Assembly (NCBI GenBank): GCA_020832585.1
Contig: JAFIEL010000010.1
Location: 1-40,435 of the forward strand
Reading direction: 5' to 3'
DNA length: 40,435 bases
Source: Natronohydrobacter sp.
GTDB lineage: Bacteria > Pseudomonadota > Alphaproteobacteria > Rhodobacterales > Rhodobacteraceae
The notes below the pieces were generated by a model, which was given only the letters and a program-made list of their open reading frames with translations, was not told the DNA's origin and did no database searches. A program made the translations under genes and the position numbers. Positions 25,749 to 36,229 of the stretch are shown here, in pieces. Position 1 is the stretch's first letter. Each line of letters starts with the position of its first letter.

Positions 25749-26936
25749 ATGCTTCTGACAAATGCGACCATCGCCACTGTGACCGAAACAGGGGGTTACG
25801 GCCTGATCCCTGATGGCATTGTCGCCATTCAGAGTGAAACCATCGTCTGGACCGGACCGGCCAAGTCACTGCCAACGCTCTATCACGCCGAAGACGCGCT
25901 TGATCTGGAGGGTCGGCTGATCACGCCAGGGCTGGTAGACTGCCACACCCATATCGTCCATGGCGGCAACCGCGCGCGCGAATTCGAGATGCGCCTGCAG
26001 GGGGCGAGCTACGAGGAAATCGCGCGCGCTGGCGGGGGCATTGCCTCGACCGTCCTGCAAACGCGCGCGACCTCGGAAGACGCGCTGGTCGCCGCTGCCT
26101 TGCCGCGTGTCGATGCGTTGATTGCCGAAGGCGTGACCACGCTGGAAATAAAGTCGGGATACGGGCTGGAGTTGGATACGGAGTTGCGGATGCTGCGCGC
26201 GGCCCGGCGGATTTCCGAAATACGGCCAATTCGCGTGCAAACCAGCTTTCTGGGGGCCCATGCCACGCCGTCGGGGATGACGGCTGATGCCTATATCGAC
26301 AATATCTGCCTGCCTGCGCTCGATGCCGCATATGCAGAAGGGCTGATAGATGCCGTGGACGGATTTTGCGAAGGGATTGCCTTTTCGCCCACGCAAATGC
26401 GCCGCGTTTTCGATCGCGCGCGTCACTTTGGACTTCCGGTGAAGCTGCATGCAGAACAGCTCTCACACACGGGCGGCGCGCGCCTTGCAGCCGAATTCTG
26501 CGCCTTGTCGGCGGATCATCTGGAATATGCCGACGATGCAGATGCAGCGGCTATGGCGCAATCAGGGACCGTGGCCGTCATCCTGCCCGGTGCCTTCTAT
26601 ACGCTACGCGAAACACAGGTTCCGCCGATTGATGCCTTCCGCCGTCACAATGTGCCGATGGCGCTGGCAAGTGATTGCAACCCTGGATCATCGCCCATGA
26701 CGTCGCTTTTGCTGACGATGAATATGGGGGCGACCCTGTTTCGCATGACGCCCGAGGAATGTCTGTCAGGTGTCACCCGGAACGCGGCGCGCGCGCTTGG
26801 GCTGCGTGACCGTGGCACCATTGCTGCTGGCATGCGGGCCGATCTGGCGATCTGGAATGTCGAGCACCCGGCAGAGTTATCCTATCGCATCGGGTTCAAT
26901 CCGCTGTGGAAACGCGTTTACGGAGGAAAACTGTGA
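25749..26936 (+). CDS. hutI: Imidazolonepropionase
   Basis: 395-residue amidohydrolase. Metal-binding HTH at 66-68 in the motif [16 protein letters not shown], then [12 protein letters not shown] and [11 protein letters not shown] further on, all characteristic of HutI. It hydrolyses 4-imidazolone-5-propionate to N-formimidoyl-L-glutamate, the third step of histidine breakdown. AAGG lies 8 nt before the ATG. Its stop overlaps the GTG start of hutH by 4 nt. Confidence 0.96.
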   Translation: MLLTNATIATVTETGGYGLIPDGIVAIQSETIVWTGPAKSLPTLYHAEDALDLEGRLITPGLVDCHTHIVHGGNRAREFEMRLQGASYEEIARAGGGIASTVLQTRATSEDALVAAALPRVDALIAEGVTTLEIKSGYGLELDTELRMLRAARRISEIRPIRVQTSFLGAHATPSGMTADAYIDNICLPALDAAYAEGLIDAVDGFCEGIAFSPTQMRRVFDRARHFGLPVKLHAEQLSHTGGARLAAEFCALSADHLEYADDADAAAMAQSGTVAVILPGAFYTLRETQVPPIDAFRRHNVPMALASDCNPGSSPMTSLLLTMNMGATLFRMTPEECLSGVTRNAARALGLRDRGTIAAGMRADLAIWNVEHPAELSYRIGFNPLWKRVYGGKL

Positions 26937-28468
26937 GCATTGTCCTGACCCCCGGCACCGCGACCCTTGCGCAACTGGAGGAGATCTGGCGTAGCGGAAC
27001 AGATGCTCGCCTGACTGACGCGGCACGCCCCGCAATTGACGCTGCCGCCGAATTGGTCGCGCAGGCTGCGGCAGGGGATGCGGCGGTCTATGGGGTAAAT
27101 ACCGGCTTTGGCAAACTCGCGTCAGTGCGTATCGCGCCACAGGACACCGCGCAGTTGCAGCGCAACCTGATCCTGTCTCATTGCTGCGGGGTGGGCGACG
27201 CGCTGGACATCCCGACAACGCGGCTGATGATCGTGCTCAAGTTGTTATCGGTCGGGCGCGGGGCTTCTGGCTTGCGCTGGGAAACCGTCGCGTTGCTGCA
27301 GGACTTTCTGACACACGGCATCACGCCCGTTATTCCCGCGCAAGGCTCTGTCGGAGCATCGGGCGATCTGGCACCGCTGGCCCATATGGCTGCCACGCTG
27401 ATCGGCGCTGGTGATGCCTATTTCAACGGCGAGCGCATGCCATCGGACGCGGCGCTGGCGCGCGCGGGCCTGACGCCCGTGACGCTTGGCCCCAAGGAAG
27501 GACTGGCCCTGATCAACGGCACCCAGTTTTCCACGGCCTGTGCATTGGCGGGATATTTCGAGGCGATGCGCAACGCGCAAAGTGCGGTGGCCATTTCCTG
27601 CCTGTCAACCGATGCGATCATGGGATCAACCGCACCGCTGGAACCCGAGATTCACACGTTGCGAGGGCACAAGGGACAGATCGACGTGGCGCGTGCCATG
27701 CGCCAGATCATGGCCGACTCCGTGATCCGCGAAAGCCATCGCGACAGCGACGCCCGCGTGCAGGACCCCTATTGCATCCGCTGTCAGCCACAGGTGACGG
27801 GCGCAGCACTGGAGTTGTTGCGCTTTGCGGGCCGCACGCTTGAAGTTGAAGCCAACGCTGTTTCAGACAATCCGCTGGTTCTGGTCGACGCGGGAAAGAT
27901 CGTCTCTGGCGGGAATTTCCATGCCGAACCCGTGGCCTTTGCCGCGGACCAGATCGCCTTGGCCATCGCCGAGATCGGCGCAATTGCGCAGCGCCGTATT
28001 GCGCTTATGGTGGACCCGACACTCAGCCACGATCTGCCGCCCTTTCTGACGCCGGAACCGGGGCTGAATTCTGGCCTGATGATTGCCGAAGTGACCTCTG
28101 CTGCAGTGATGAGCGAGAACAAGCATCTGGCAAACCCCTGTTCCACAGACTCCACCCCCACTTCGGCCAATCAGGAAGATCATGTATCCATGGCCGCGCA
28201 TGGTGCCCGGCGGCTGGCACGGATGAATGCCAACCTGAGCGTCATTCTCGGGGTCGAACTGCTTTGTGCCGCGCAGGGTGTAGAGTTTCGCGCGCCACTG
28301 GCAACATCTCCCGTCTTGCAGCGGCTCTTGCGGATCACCCGCGACCGCGTGGCACCCTTGGGCGCAGATCGCTATATGGCCGATGATCTGAGCATTGCCG
28401 CCGACCTGATCCGCAACGGCGATGTGACACAGGTCTGCGATGTTGGACAGTTGCTTAACGGCCCATAG
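26933..28468 (+). CDS. hutH: Histidine ammonia-lyase
   Basis: 511 residues. The self-forming MIO cofactor comes from A142-S143-G144 in [16 protein letters not shown], and the catalytic loop YGVNTGFG is at 53-60. It removes ammonia from L-histidine to give urocanate, the first pathway step. The start is GTG 26933 inside the hutI stop region, with GGAGGA about 6 nt upstream; the longer frame to 26906 is unlikely. 54 nt separate it from hutU. Confidence 0.95.
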   Translation: MSIVLTPGTATLAQLEEIWRSGTDARLTDAARPAIDAAAELVAQAAAGDAAVYGVNTGFGKLASVRIAPQDTAQLQRNLILSHCCGVGDALDIPTTRLMIVLKLLSVGRGASGLRWETVALLQDFLTHGITPVIPAQGSVGASGDLAPLAHMAATLIGAGDAYFNGERMPSDAALARAGLTPVTLGPKEGLALINGTQFSTACALAGYFEAMRNAQSAVAISCLSTDAIMGSTAPLEPEIHTLRGHKGQIDVARAMRQIMADSVIRESHRDSDARVQDPYCIRCQPQVTGAALELLRFAGRTLEVEANAVSDNPLVLVDAGKIVSGGNFHAEPVAFAADQIALAIAEIGAIAQRRIALMVDPTLSHDLPPFLTPEPGLNSGLMIAEVTSAAVMSENKHLANPCSTDSTPTSANQEDHVSMAAHGARRLARMNANLSVILGVELLCAAQGVEFRAPLATSPVLQRLLRITRDRVAPLGADRYMADDLSIAADLIRNGDVTQVCDVGQLLNGP

Positions 28469-28522
28469 CCCTGGCCCAGACATGACGCCATCAACACACG
28501 CACCAATTCCAGGAGGCCATAG

Positions 28523-30196
28523 ATGACCAACCCACGCCACAACCTGCGCGACATCTACCCGCCCACCGGTTCTGACATCACCGCCAAAAGCTGGCTGACC
28601 GAAGCCGCGATGCGGATGCTGATGAACAACCTGCACCCCGATGTGGCCGAGAACCCGCATGAGCTGGTGGTCTATGGCGGCATTGGCCGCGCGGCCCGCA
28701 CTTGGGAGGATTTCGATCGGATCGTTGCCGGTCTGAAAGACCTTGAAGCCGATGAAACGCTTATCGTGCAGTCAGGCAAGCCTGTTGCCATCATCCGCAC
28801 CCACGCAGACGCCCCGCGCGTGCTCATCGCCAACTCGAACCTTGTGCCGCATTGGGCCACATGGGCGCATTTCAATGAGCTCGATCGCCGTGGCCTGATG
28901 ATGTATGGCCAGATGACCGCAGGCTCGTGGATCTACATTGGCACGCAGGGCATCGTTCAGGGCACCTACGAGACCTTTGCCGAAGCCGGACGCCAACACT
29001 ATGCCGGATCACTCAAGGGGCGCTGGATTCTGACGGCTGGCCTTGGTGGCATGGGCGGCGCACAGCCCTTGGCGGCGGTGATGGCGGGCGCGTGCTGTCT
29101 TGCGGTGGAATGTGATGAAACCCGCGCCGATTTCCGGATCCGCACCCGCTATTGCGACGCCAAGACGCATGATCTTGATGAAGCGCTGGAAATGATCACC
29201 GGCTGGACCAAAGCCGGAGAAGCCAAATCCGTGGCCCTGATCGGCAATGCTGCCGAGGTGTTCCCCGAGATTTACCGGCGCGGCATCCGCCCCGATATCG
29301 TCACTGACCAGACCAGCGCACATGATCCGGTGCATGGCTATCTGCCGGTAGGCTGGAGCGTGGCCGCGTGGCGCGAACAGCAGGAAAGCGATCCCGAAGC
29401 TGTCGAAAAGGCGGCGCGCGCGTCCATGAAAACCCATGTCGCCGCGATGGTCGATTTCTGGAATGCGGGCGTGCCGACACTGGATTATGGCAACAATATC
29501 AGGCAAGTGGCCCTTGAAGAGGGTCTGGAAAATGCCTTTGCATTTCCGGGTTTTGTGCCTGCCTATATCCGACCGCTGTTTTGCAAGGGCATCGGGCCGT
29601 TTCGCTGGGTTGCCTTGTCGGGCGACCCTGAGGATATTTACAAGACCGATCAGGCGATGCGTGAGCTGTTCCCCGACAATGATCACCTGCATCGCTGGCT
29701 GGACATGGCGCGCGAGCGTATTGCGTTTCAGGGTCTGCCTGCCCGGATCTGCTGGCTGGGACTGGGCGATCGTCACCGTGCCGGGTTGAAACTCAACGAA
29801 ATGGTAGCCTCGGGTGAATTGAAAGCGCCGATCGTGATTGGCCGCGACCATCTCGACAGCGGTTCGGTCGCAAGCCCCAACCGAGAGACCGAAGCCATGC
29901 TGGACGGGTCGGACGCGGTGTCGGACTGGCCACTTCTGAATGCGCTGATGAACACTGCCTCGGGCGCAACATGGGTCAGTCTGCATCATGGCGGCGGGGT
30001 CGGCATGGGATTCTCGCAACATTCGGGCGTCGTCATCGTCGCCGATGGCACAGCCGAGGCCGCACGGCGGTTAGAGCGTGTGTTGTGGAATGATCCTGCT
30101 TCGGGTGTATGGCGCCATGCCGATGCGGGCTACGCGGATGCGCTGCAATGCGCAAGGGATCACGGGCTGCGACTGCCGGGGATACTGGGGAACTGA
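28523..30196 (+). CDS. hutU: Urocanate hydratase
   Basis: 557 residues, the usual length. It has the typical N-terminus [20 protein letters not shown] (split by family into residues 3-22), [14 protein letters not shown] near 51-64, the NAD-binding region [10 protein letters not shown] near 172-181, and [17 protein letters not shown] near 487-503. It hydrates urocanate to imidazolonepropionate with tightly bound NAD as electrophile. CAGGAGG precedes the ATG. Last gene of hutIHU. hutG is not in the window, so the final step is encoded elsewhere. Confidence 0.96.
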   Translation: MTNPRHNLRDIYPPTGSDITAKSWLTEAAMRMLMNNLHPDVAENPHELVVYGGIGRAARTWEDFDRIVAGLKDLEADETLIVQSGKPVAIIRTHADAPRVLIANSNLVPHWATWAHFNELDRRGLMMYGQMTAGSWIYIGTQGIVQGTYETFAEAGRQHYAGSLKGRWILTAGLGGMGGAQPLAAVMAGACCLAVECDETRADFRIRTRYCDAKTHDLDEALEMITGWTKAGEAKSVALIGNAAEVFPEIYRRGIRPDIVTDQTSAHDPVHGYLPVGWSVAAWREQQESDPEAVEKAARASMKTHVAAMVDFWNAGVPTLDYGNNIRQVALEEGLENAFAFPGFVPAYIRPLFCKGIGPFRWVALSGDPEDIYKTDQAMRELFPDNDHLHRWLDMARERIAFQGLPARICWLGLGDRHRAGLKLNEMVASGELKAPIVIGRDHLDSGSVASPNRETEAMLDGSDAVSDWPLLNALMNTASGATWVSLHHGGGVGMGFSQHSGVVIVADGTAEAARRLERVLWNDPASGVWRHADAGYADALQCARDHGLRLPGILGN

Positions 30197-30605
30197 CAGT
30201 GCCTTAGTCTGCCGCAAGGGCGCGCAGCACGGCACCCCGGCCGCGAATGTCGTTTGGGCACCCCCCCTGACGGCCAGCCGTGGCATATCTTGTCCCGGAT
30301 GGGCGACGCCTTGTCCGCTCAGATCGCGGGCATCGATTTTTGTGGCACCGCAGGTCACTGCATGGATCATCTCATGCCGCTCAGGACATCGGGACTGCCT
30401 GCTTGCCGTCGCGCGACCACGCCCATGACAGCCGTGTTCAGCATCTTGTCTGGCGTCACTGCCTGACCAGCGCACGCTCTGGCCACCGTTGCGTAACGCA
30501 CCATTGGCATAGTGCCGATCCCACAGCACCGCACCCTGCCCCGGCCACCCGTCGCATCGGGCCTTGGTCGAAACGGCCCACCCCACATCCCAAGGGAGCC
30601 CCTTA
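30197..30605. other. 409-bp intergenic stretch without recognised gene
   Basis: Between hutU and the M15 peptidase gene. Reading frames on both strands are open over parts of it (for example a minus-strand frame ending GRGAVLRALAAD with stop near 30205), but none has a family signature or a convincing start. It may contain remnants of a lost gene. No tRNA, palindrome or terminator with a T-run was seen. Confidence 0.5.
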
Positions 30606-31286
30606 ATGGCCGATACAATCCGCACCTTCCGTCACTTCCGCGATATGCCTGCACATCTCTGGCGCTGGAAGAACTTCTCGCCTGCTGAAATCGCCTGTCG
30701 TGGCACTGGTCAGTTGAAGCTGCACCCGGAAGCGCTGGACAAGCTGCAGGCGCTGCGCGACCGGCTGGGCAAGCCGCTGATCATCCGCTCTGCCTATCGC
30801 TCGCCCCAGCACAACCGCGCTGTCGGCGGCGCACCGCGTTCCAAGCATTTGGACGGCACGGCGTTCGACATCGCGATGTCGAACCACGATCCGGCGCAGT
30901 TTGCACAAGCTGCCCGTGCAGTCGGGTTTCTGGGCTTCGGCACCTATCCGCGTTCGGGCTTCATGCATATCGATCTTGGCCCCGCACGTCACTGGGGCGA
31001 GCCGTTTCCCAAGCGGCCGACGCCCTTCGCGGTAGAAGCGCCGCAGGCGCGCGAGACTATCGCGCATAGCCGGACGCTAAAGGGCACCGGGGCGGCGGGC
31101 ATGGCCACGGTCGGTGCCGCCGGCATCGAGGTCGCGCAAGAGGCTCTGACCGAGGCACAAGGCGCGGTTCTGCCGCTGGTGCCTTACATGGATACGCTGC
31201 GCTGGGTGTTCATCGTATTGGCGCTGAGCGGGATTTGCCTCGCCATCTGGGCGCGGGTCGATGACTGGAAAAAGGGTCTGCGCTGA
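30606..31286 (+). CDS. M15-family D,D-peptidase with C-terminal membrane anchor
   Basis: 226 residues. The N-terminal two thirds are a VanX/endolysin-type zinc peptidase: SAYRSPQHNRAVGG (62-75), SKHLDGTAFDIA (79-90, zinc ligands H81 and D88) and FMHIDLG (119-125, H121). The C-terminus carries one transmembrane helix (about 198-215) followed by a basic tail. No signal peptide is seen, so export is not obvious; the layout recalls small phage or gene-transfer-agent lysis enzymes, where a holin-like anchor is present. ATG 30606 has AAGGGA 9 nt upstream. Solitary gene with no phage neighbours; role in wall peptide trimming or domesticated lysis is inference. Confidence 0.82.
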   Translation: MADTIRTFRHFRDMPAHLWRWKNFSPAEIACRGTGQLKLHPEALDKLQALRDRLGKPLIIRSAYRSPQHNRAVGGAPRSKHLDGTAFDIAMSNHDPAQFAQAARAVGFLGFGTYPRSGFMHIDLGPARHWGEPFPKRPTPFAVEAPQARETIAHSRTLKGTGAAGMATVGAAGIEVAQEALTEAQGAVLPLVPYMDTLRWVFIVLALSGICLAIWARVDDWKKGLR

Positions 31287-31323
31287 CAGGATGCGACCTG
31301 CAGGTCCGACTGCGCACAAATGC

Positions 31324-31345
31324 ACGCAGCAAAAGCGTGCTGCGT
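31324..31345. repeat. 8-bp inverted repeat after the peptidase gene
   Basis: ACGCAGCA (31324-31331) and TGCTGCGT (31338-31345) with a 6-nt loop, 38 nt behind the peptidase stop. It may help end that transcript, but no T-run follows. Confidence 0.45.
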
Positions 31346-31513
31346 CAAGAGCGGCCCCGGCACTGCCACAGGGTGAAAACCTGACTGACCAATCAACGCG
31401 CGACCTGGGCCATGACGGATCGTGACGACTGACTGACGACAGCTTACCTTGCGATCCGCGCGGCGTGACCCTATCGTGGGGACACTATCTGCTAGCCCCT
31501 GGACAGGTGCCCC

Positions 31514-32512
31514 ATGCGCGTGGATGTTTTCAGCACCAAGCCACATGACGTTGTTTTCCTGCAGGATGCAGCCCAAGGCAAGGCGTTGAACCTGCAGTTT
31601 CATGAAGCACGTCTGAACCCGGACACGGCGCGACTGGCGCAAGGGGCACAGGCGATCTGTGCCTTCGTCAACGATGACCTTGGGCGGGATGTCATCGCGG
31701 CACTGTCGGCAATGGGGGTGCAGCTTATCGCGCTGCGCTCGGCTGGATTCAACCATGTCGATCTGCGTGCGGCCCGCGATACCGGTCTGATCGTGGCCCG
31801 CGTGCCCGCCTATTCACCCCATTCGGTGGCCGAACACACGATTGCGCTCATCCTGACACTCAACCGCAAGACACATCGCGCCTTCAACCGGGTCCGCGAA
31901 GGGAATTTCGCACTCGACGGGCTGATGGGCTTTGACATGCACGGCAAGGTCGCAGGGATTGTCGGCACTGGGCTGATCGGCACCGTGCTGGCGCGCATCC
32001 TGTCCGGCTTCGGTTGCGAAATCCTGGCAAGCGACCCCTATCCCAGCGCCGAATGCGAAGCGATGGGTGTGCATTATGTCGAGATGGACGAGCTTTTGGG
32101 TCGCGCCGACATCATCACGCTGCAATGCCCGTTGACACCCGGCACGCATCATCTGATCGATGATAGCGCGATCGCCCGTATGAAACCGGGCGTGATGCTG
32201 GTCAACACATCTCGCGGCGCAGTGATCGATACGCGCGCTGTCATTCGCGGGCTGAAGTCAGGCCAGATCGGCGCGCTTGGGCTGGATGTCTACGAGGAAG
32301 AGGCGGATCTTTTCTTCGAGGATCTGTCGCAAAGCTACATCCCGGACGATGTGTTTGCCCGCCTGCTGACATTCCCGAATGTGCTGATCACCGGGCATCA
32401 GGGCTTTTTCACACGAGAGGCGCTGCGCGCGATCGCCGCGACCACCATTGCCAATCTCACGCAGTTTCAACGCACAGGCGCCGCGCTGCACCCTGTCAGC
32501 CTGCCTGACTGA
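31514..32512 (+). CDS. ldhA: D-lactate dehydrogenase (NAD-dependent)
   Basis: 332 residues of the D-2-hydroxyacid dehydrogenase family. NAD-binding motif GTGLIGTVLA at 151-160, catalytic R234 (NTSRGAVID), acidic residue in VYEEEADLFFED (259-270) and catalytic H295 (ITGHQGFFT). The YEEEADLFFEDLS and PDDVFARLL segments closely follow fermentative LdhA of Escherichia coli. It interconverts pyruvate and D-lactate with NADH. The lactate permease gene begins 1 nt after its stop, so the pair probably handles lactate exchange. No oxygen-responsive box is visible in the 227 bp upstream. Confidence 0.9.
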   Translation: MRVDVFSTKPHDVVFLQDAAQGKALNLQFHEARLNPDTARLAQGAQAICAFVNDDLGRDVIAALSAMGVQLIALRSAGFNHVDLRAARDTGLIVARVPAYSPHSVAEHTIALILTLNRKTHRAFNRVREGNFALDGLMGFDMHGKVAGIVGTGLIGTVLARILSGFGCEILASDPYPSAECEAMGVHYVEMDELLGRADIITLQCPLTPGTHHLIDDSAIARMKPGVMLVNTSRGAVIDTRAVIRGLKSGQIGALGLDVYEEEADLFFEDLSQSYIPDDVFARLLTFPNVLITGHQGFFTREALRAIAATTIANLTQFQRTGAALHPVSLPD

Positions 32513-32513
32513 C

Positions 32514-33971
32514 ATGCAGGCGCTGCTGGCTGGTTTACCGCTTCTGGTCGTGCTTGCGGCGATGGCCTTGTTGCAGTGGCGTGCGGCGTTTGCCGGGGCG
32601 GCGGGGCTTGGCGTTGCCGTGGCTGTCGTCTTCAGCTTTGGCGGACTGGATGGCACATTGCTGGTCGGGGTTGCCCTGGAGGCGGCAAGCAGTACTGCCA
32701 CGATCCTCTGGATCATCTTGCCCGCGCTCGCGATCTTTGAATTGCAGTCTCGGGTGGGCGCGATGGAGCGCTTGCGCCATGCGCTTGCCCGGATCAGCGA
32801 TGACAGAGCCGTGCAGGCGCTGCTGATTGCATGGTTTTTCGGCCTGTTCATGGAAGGGGCGGCGGGTTTTGGCACACCTGTTGCGCTTGCTGCACCGCTG
32901 CTCATGGGTCTTGGCTTCGGGCCGGTTCGGGCTGTCGCACTGGCACTTCTGGGTCATGCGGGCGGTGTTTCCTTCGGTGCCATCGGCACCCCTGCTCTGA
33001 CACAGGTCGAATTGCTGGACCTGCCCGCGACCGCAGTTGCGGGCTGGACGATGGTGCTGCACATGCTGCCGATGACCTTGCTTGCACTTGCCGTGATGCG
33101 GCTTGCGCAGGACGCCGCGCTGACACGCGCGCAGATCCGGCTTGCAGTTCTGGCAGCGGCCTGTTTCATATTGCCCGCGACCGCGCTTGCATGGCTGATC
33201 GGGCCAGAATTGCCAACCCTGGGCGGGGCACTGGTCGGCGGGGCGGTCTTCGCGGCTCTTGTCCGGCAGAGGGGTGCACAGGGTCAGACATCCTGGCCAA
33301 TCGCCGACCTCATGCCCTATCTGCTGATCCTTGCGCTGGTGCTGGTCACGCGTCTTGTCGCCCCGCTGCAGGCGTCCCTGTCAGGTTTGTGGCTGGGCTG
33401 GAACTGGGGCAGCTACTCTGGCGGGATTGCGCCGCTCTATCACCCCGGCAGTCTGCTCGTGCTGGGATTGGTCCTTGCTGCGACAATGACCGGGCGTGGC
33501 ACCGAACTGGCCCCCGCAGCAGGCGCTGCCCTGCGCAGGCTTGCGCCGGTAGCGCTGGCGCTTTTCGTGATGCTGACACTGGCGCGGTTGATGGTCCATG
33601 GCGGGCTGATCGCGCAGGCCGCCGAAGCAGCGGCGCAGGCAGGAGCATTCTGGCCGCCTCTCGCCCCGCTTGTGGGCGCTCTGGGCACATTCGTCAGCGG
33701 GTCTGCCACGGCCTCAAACATCCTTTTCACCGAATTTCAGGCCGCAACTGCGCGCAGCCTGGACCTGCCACTGGCTCTGATGATCGCGGCGCAGGGCGTG
33801 GGCGCGGCAATCGGAAACGCCATCGCACCGCACAACATCATCGCAGGCACGGCCACAGTCGGCCTGAGCGGTCGCGATGGCGAGGTTCTGTCATACACCC
33901 TCGTTCCGGTGCTGGTCTATATTCTCTGCGCGGGCGGTGTTGTCGCGATGCTGGTCACAATCGGGCTATGA
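32514..33971 (+). CDS. L-lactate permease family transporter (LctP/LldP)
   Basis: 485 residues, almost entirely hydrophobic with about 12-14 membrane segments. Family landmarks are FFGLFMEGAAGFGTPVALAAPLL (about 113-135), GTPALTQVELL, FVSGSATASNILF and GAAIGNAIAPHNIIAGTATVG. These proteins carry lactate or glycolate with protons. ATG 32514 follows the ldhA stop by one base; the longer frame would overlap ldhA. Linked with D-lactate dehydrogenase rather than the usual lldD or lutABC, so uptake of D- or both lactate isomers, or export, is plausible. Confidence 0.9.
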   Translation: MQALLAGLPLLVVLAAMALLQWRAAFAGAAGLGVAVAVVFSFGGLDGTLLVGVALEAASSTATILWIILPALAIFELQSRVGAMERLRHALARISDDRAVQALLIAWFFGLFMEGAAGFGTPVALAAPLLMGLGFGPVRAVALALLGHAGGVSFGAIGTPALTQVELLDLPATAVAGWTMVLHMLPMTLLALAVMRLAQDAALTRAQIRLAVLAAACFILPATALAWLIGPELPTLGGALVGGAVFAALVRQRGAQGQTSWPIADLMPYLLILALVLVTRLVAPLQASLSGLWLGWNWGSYSGGIAPLYHPGSLLVLGLVLAATMTGRGTELAPAAGAALRRLAPVALALFVMLTLARLMVHGGLIAQAAEAAAQAGAFWPPLAPLVGALGTFVSGSATASNILFTEFQAATARSLDLPLALMIAAQGVGAAIGNAIAPHNIIAGTATVGLSGRDGEVLSYTLVPVLVYILCAGGVVAMLVTIGL

Positions 33972-34092
33972 CCAGAAGCGGTCTGCCGTGAGGATGGGTG
34001 GGGCCCGACAGTCGCAGGTCGCTGGGGTTCTTTCGCCCAAACTTCGATCCCCGGCAGATACAACGGGAAATGCGTGACGCTTTGTTGCACGC

Positions 34093-34584
34093 TCACGGTT
34101 TCGACCTGCTGGCATCCAGCTTCAGCAGATGATCAAGCGACACGCGCCCCGGACCATGTGCCACGACCACCAGCAGCGCTGCCGCCCAAAGACCATGCGT
34201 CACCCAGGCATCTGGAAAGACGAAGATCTGGATAACCGCGGTCATGATCAGCAGCCCGAACGCCGAGACGCGCGCGAACAGTCCAAGGATCAGCAGAACC
34301 GGCAGGACATGCTCTGCGACTGTGGCAAGGACTGCGGCGGGCGCGGATGGTATGAGCGGCAGGGCATAAACATGCTCGAACAGAAAATAGGTCGAGTCCT
34401 TGATTGAGAACCCATCGACCTTGGTGCGGGCGGATTGCCAGAAGATCATCGCCGGGAAGACCCGCGCCACCAGAGCAACCACATCTTGCGGCATGTAGTT
34501 TGCCATGCTGTTCAGACGGCGGACCAGTTCGCGCCCACGCGAAACACTGCCTTGGGCGGGGGATGTATCGGTTGAATGGGTCAT
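34093..34584 (-). CDS. DoxX-family membrane protein of the bufferin-type operon
   Basis: 163 residues with four hydrophobic segments. [18 protein letters not shown] near 43-60 and [17 protein letters not shown] near 92-108 are typical of DoxX. Proteins of this kind often end DUF692/DUF2063/DUF2282 operons (BufD position). Function in the system is not settled; a redox or quinone-linked membrane role is a guess. Its ATG overlaps the DUF2063 gene by 4 nt. Last gene of the leftward operon, convergent with the lactate permease gene. Confidence 0.87.
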   Translation of the reverse strand: MTHSTDTSPAQGSVSRGRELVRRLNSMANYMPQDVVALVARVFPAMIFWQSARTKVDGFSIKDSTYFLFEHVYALPLIPSAPAAVLATVAEHVLPVLLILGLFARVSAFGLLIMTAVIQIFVFPDAWVTHGLWAAALLVVVAHGPGRVSLDHLLKLDASRSKP

Positions 34585-35330
34585 GCGACCGCTCCTCTAT
34601 CCGTGTCAATGATCAGTCCGTGGCGCAGCAACAAGGTCAGCGCCGGGGTCGGGTCGGCCTTGGTGGCGGCATGGCCAAGGGTTGCGCCGTCGCGCAGTTC
34701 TGCGAGCACGGCCAATGTGTCGGGCATGATGCGTTCCACAATCACCGTGAAATCCGGCTGGCGCGCGATCAGCGCATGATCCGGGCCCCGCGCGAATGGC
34801 CTGCGCGTGCTGCCCGGCTGATGGGACTGCCAGATTTGCACCGCTGGCATCTGCGAGGTGAAGAGCGCAACAGATGGATGCAGAACCAGCCGCAAGGCAC
34901 CCGGATCGGGAACCGTCAGGGCCTCGGGTGCCACAGGGTCCGCATCCGCTGCATGACAGGCGCAGCCGCGCGCGTATTCCAGCCGCGCAACATCGGCCAG
35001 ATAAGGCAAGTGCGAAACCGGCGGGAAACCCGCCAGAAACGTGGCGAAACAATCGCCCCAACGCAGCAACACCGGGTCGCGGGGGGGCGCGTTTGCGATG
35101 AATACGCGCGCCATCGCGGTGAAGAACTCTGCGCCGACCAGCTGTTCAATGACGGGAAAACGCGCCGCAAGAGCGCGGGTCAGACTGTGCTGGACATTGT
35201 TGCGATAGACCTTGAACCGCTGCGCCACATCTGCGCGGTCCGGGGCAGTTACCCCCGCCGGAGGCTCTATTCCCCAGATAGCTTTGTGAAAGGCGCGTTC
35301 GGTTTCGGCATGGGACAGATCATGCAGCAT
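34581..35330 (-). CDS. DUF2063 protein (BufC-like), MNIO partner
   Basis: 249 residues. The N-terminal half has the DUF2063 pattern: [42 protein letters not shown] (37-65) and [25 protein letters not shown]. The family was first annotated as DNA-binding but is now regarded as a partner of DUF692 enzymes that presents the precursor peptide. The C-terminal half is less conserved. Start overlaps the end of the DUF692 gene by 11 nt, and the stop overlaps the doxX ATG, so the three are translated together. Confidence 0.88.
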   Translation of the reverse strand: MLHDLSHAETERAFHKAIWGIEPPAGVTAPDRADVAQRFKVYRNNVQHSLTRALAARFPVIEQLVGAEFFTAMARVFIANAPPRDPVLLRWGDCFATFLAGFPPVSHLPYLADVARLEYARGCACHAADADPVAPEALTVPDPGALRLVLHPSVALFTSQMPAVQIWQSHQPGSTRRPFARGPDHALIARQPDFTVIVERIMPDTLAVLAELRDGATLGHAATKADPTPALTLLLRHGLIIDTDRGAVA

Positions 35331-36171
35331 GGGACTGGCCCGGCTTCACACTCTGCAGCAAGGCTTGCGCATGCGCGGCCTCTGCCAGCAGGACCGGATA
35401 GCCCGGCACATCCGTATCCCATTCGATCAGCGTTGGCACAGGGCCGATCTGGCCCAGAACTTCGGCATAAAGCGCCCAGACCGGATCCGCGACCGGTGCC
35501 CCGTGACTGTCGATCAGCAGAGGGCCAGAAGGCAGTTCTTCGGTGTCATGCCCGGCAAGGTGAATCTCGCCGACAGCCGCAAGCGGAAATGCCGCCAGAT
35601 AGGCGCGCGCGTCAAAACGATGATTGGTGGCCGAAACGAAGACATTGTTGATATCCAGCAGCAACCCGCAACCCGTGCGGCGGGTGATCTCTGTCAGGAA
35701 ATCTGTCTCTGACCATGTAGACTGCGTGAATGTGACATAGGTGGCCGGGTTTTCCAGCAGCATCCGGCAGCCAAGCCTGTCCTGCACCTGATCGATATGG
35801 GCGCAGATCGTGGTGAGTGTCTGTTGCGTATAGGGCAATGGCAGCAAATCATTCAGCCACGCAGCCCCATGGCTGGACCAGGCGAGATGCTCGGAAAAGC
35901 TTTCTGGTTGGTAGCGATCGATCAGCTTGCGCAACCGCGTCAGATGATCTGCATTCAGCTTGCCCGCGCCGCCAATGGACAGCCCGACGCCATGGATCGA
36001 CAAGGCGTGATCAGCGCGCAAGGCAGCAAGCATCGCATGCGGCGCGCCACCATCGCCCATGTAATTCTCGGCATGTATTTCGAAAAATCCGATAACACCC
36101 GGTTCGGCCATGATGTCGCGGAAATGCTCGGGCTTGAAGCCCAGTCCTGTCGTGCGGGGAAGCTGAGGCAT
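35320..36171 (-). CDS. DUF692/MNIO multinuclear iron enzyme (BufB-like)
   Basis: 283-residue TIM-barrel enzyme of the DUF692 family (MbnB and relatives). Likely iron ligands and neighbours are visible: [12 protein letters not shown] (31-42), [11 protein letters not shown] (58-68), SFSEHLAW (91-98), LLENPATYV (138-146), [15 protein letters not shown] (170-184), EIHLAGHD (202-209) and [11 protein letters not shown] (248-258). Known members oxidatively remodel cysteines in a small peptide, giving oxazolone/thioamide (methanobactin) or thiooxazole groups (bufferins). The substrate here should be the four-cysteine peptide encoded upstream. GGAGAG precedes the ATG. A hairpin separates it from the precursor gene. 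Confidence 0.92.
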   Translation of the reverse strand: MPQLPRTTGLGFKPEHFRDIMAEPGVIGFFEIHAENYMGDGGAPHAMLAALRADHALSIHGVGLSIGGAGKLNADHLTRLRKLIDRYQPESFSEHLAWSSHGAAWLNDLLPLPYTQQTLTTICAHIDQVQDRLGCRMLLENPATYVTFTQSTWSETDFLTEITRRTGCGLLLDINNVFVSATNHRFDARAYLAAFPLAAVGEIHLAGHDTEELPSGPLLIDSHGAPVADPVWALYAEVLGQIGPVPTLIEWDTDVPGYPVLLAEAAHAQALLQSVKPGQSHAA

Positions 36172-36186
36172 GATACTCTCCGGGAA

Positions 36187-36229
36187 ATGACACGGGGCGA
36201 GGCCGAGGCCGCGCCCCGCCGTTTGTCAT
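36187..36229 (-). terminator. Strong hairpin between precursor and MNIO genes
   Basis: Core arms 36194-36204 and 36207-36217 pair with one mismatch (GGGGCG-a-GGCC against GGCC-g-CGCCCC), extended by outer arms ATGACA (36187-36192) and TGTCAT (36224-36229). On the minus strand it follows the precursor gene stop and is followed by only a short T stretch (TCATTTCCC). It would stabilise the precursor message or partly stop transcription, giving more peptide than enzyme. Confidence 0.72.

Noticed and set aside
30197-30605. Possible pseudogene on the minus strand (frame ending GRGAVLRALAAD)
   Set aside because: No protein family recognised and no extended similarity pattern; kept only as an empty stretch.
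32831-33991. 386-codon plus-strand frame inside the lactate permease gene
   Set aside because: Overlaps in another frame; Arg- and Gly-rich without pattern, while the permease frame shows membrane helices and family motifs.
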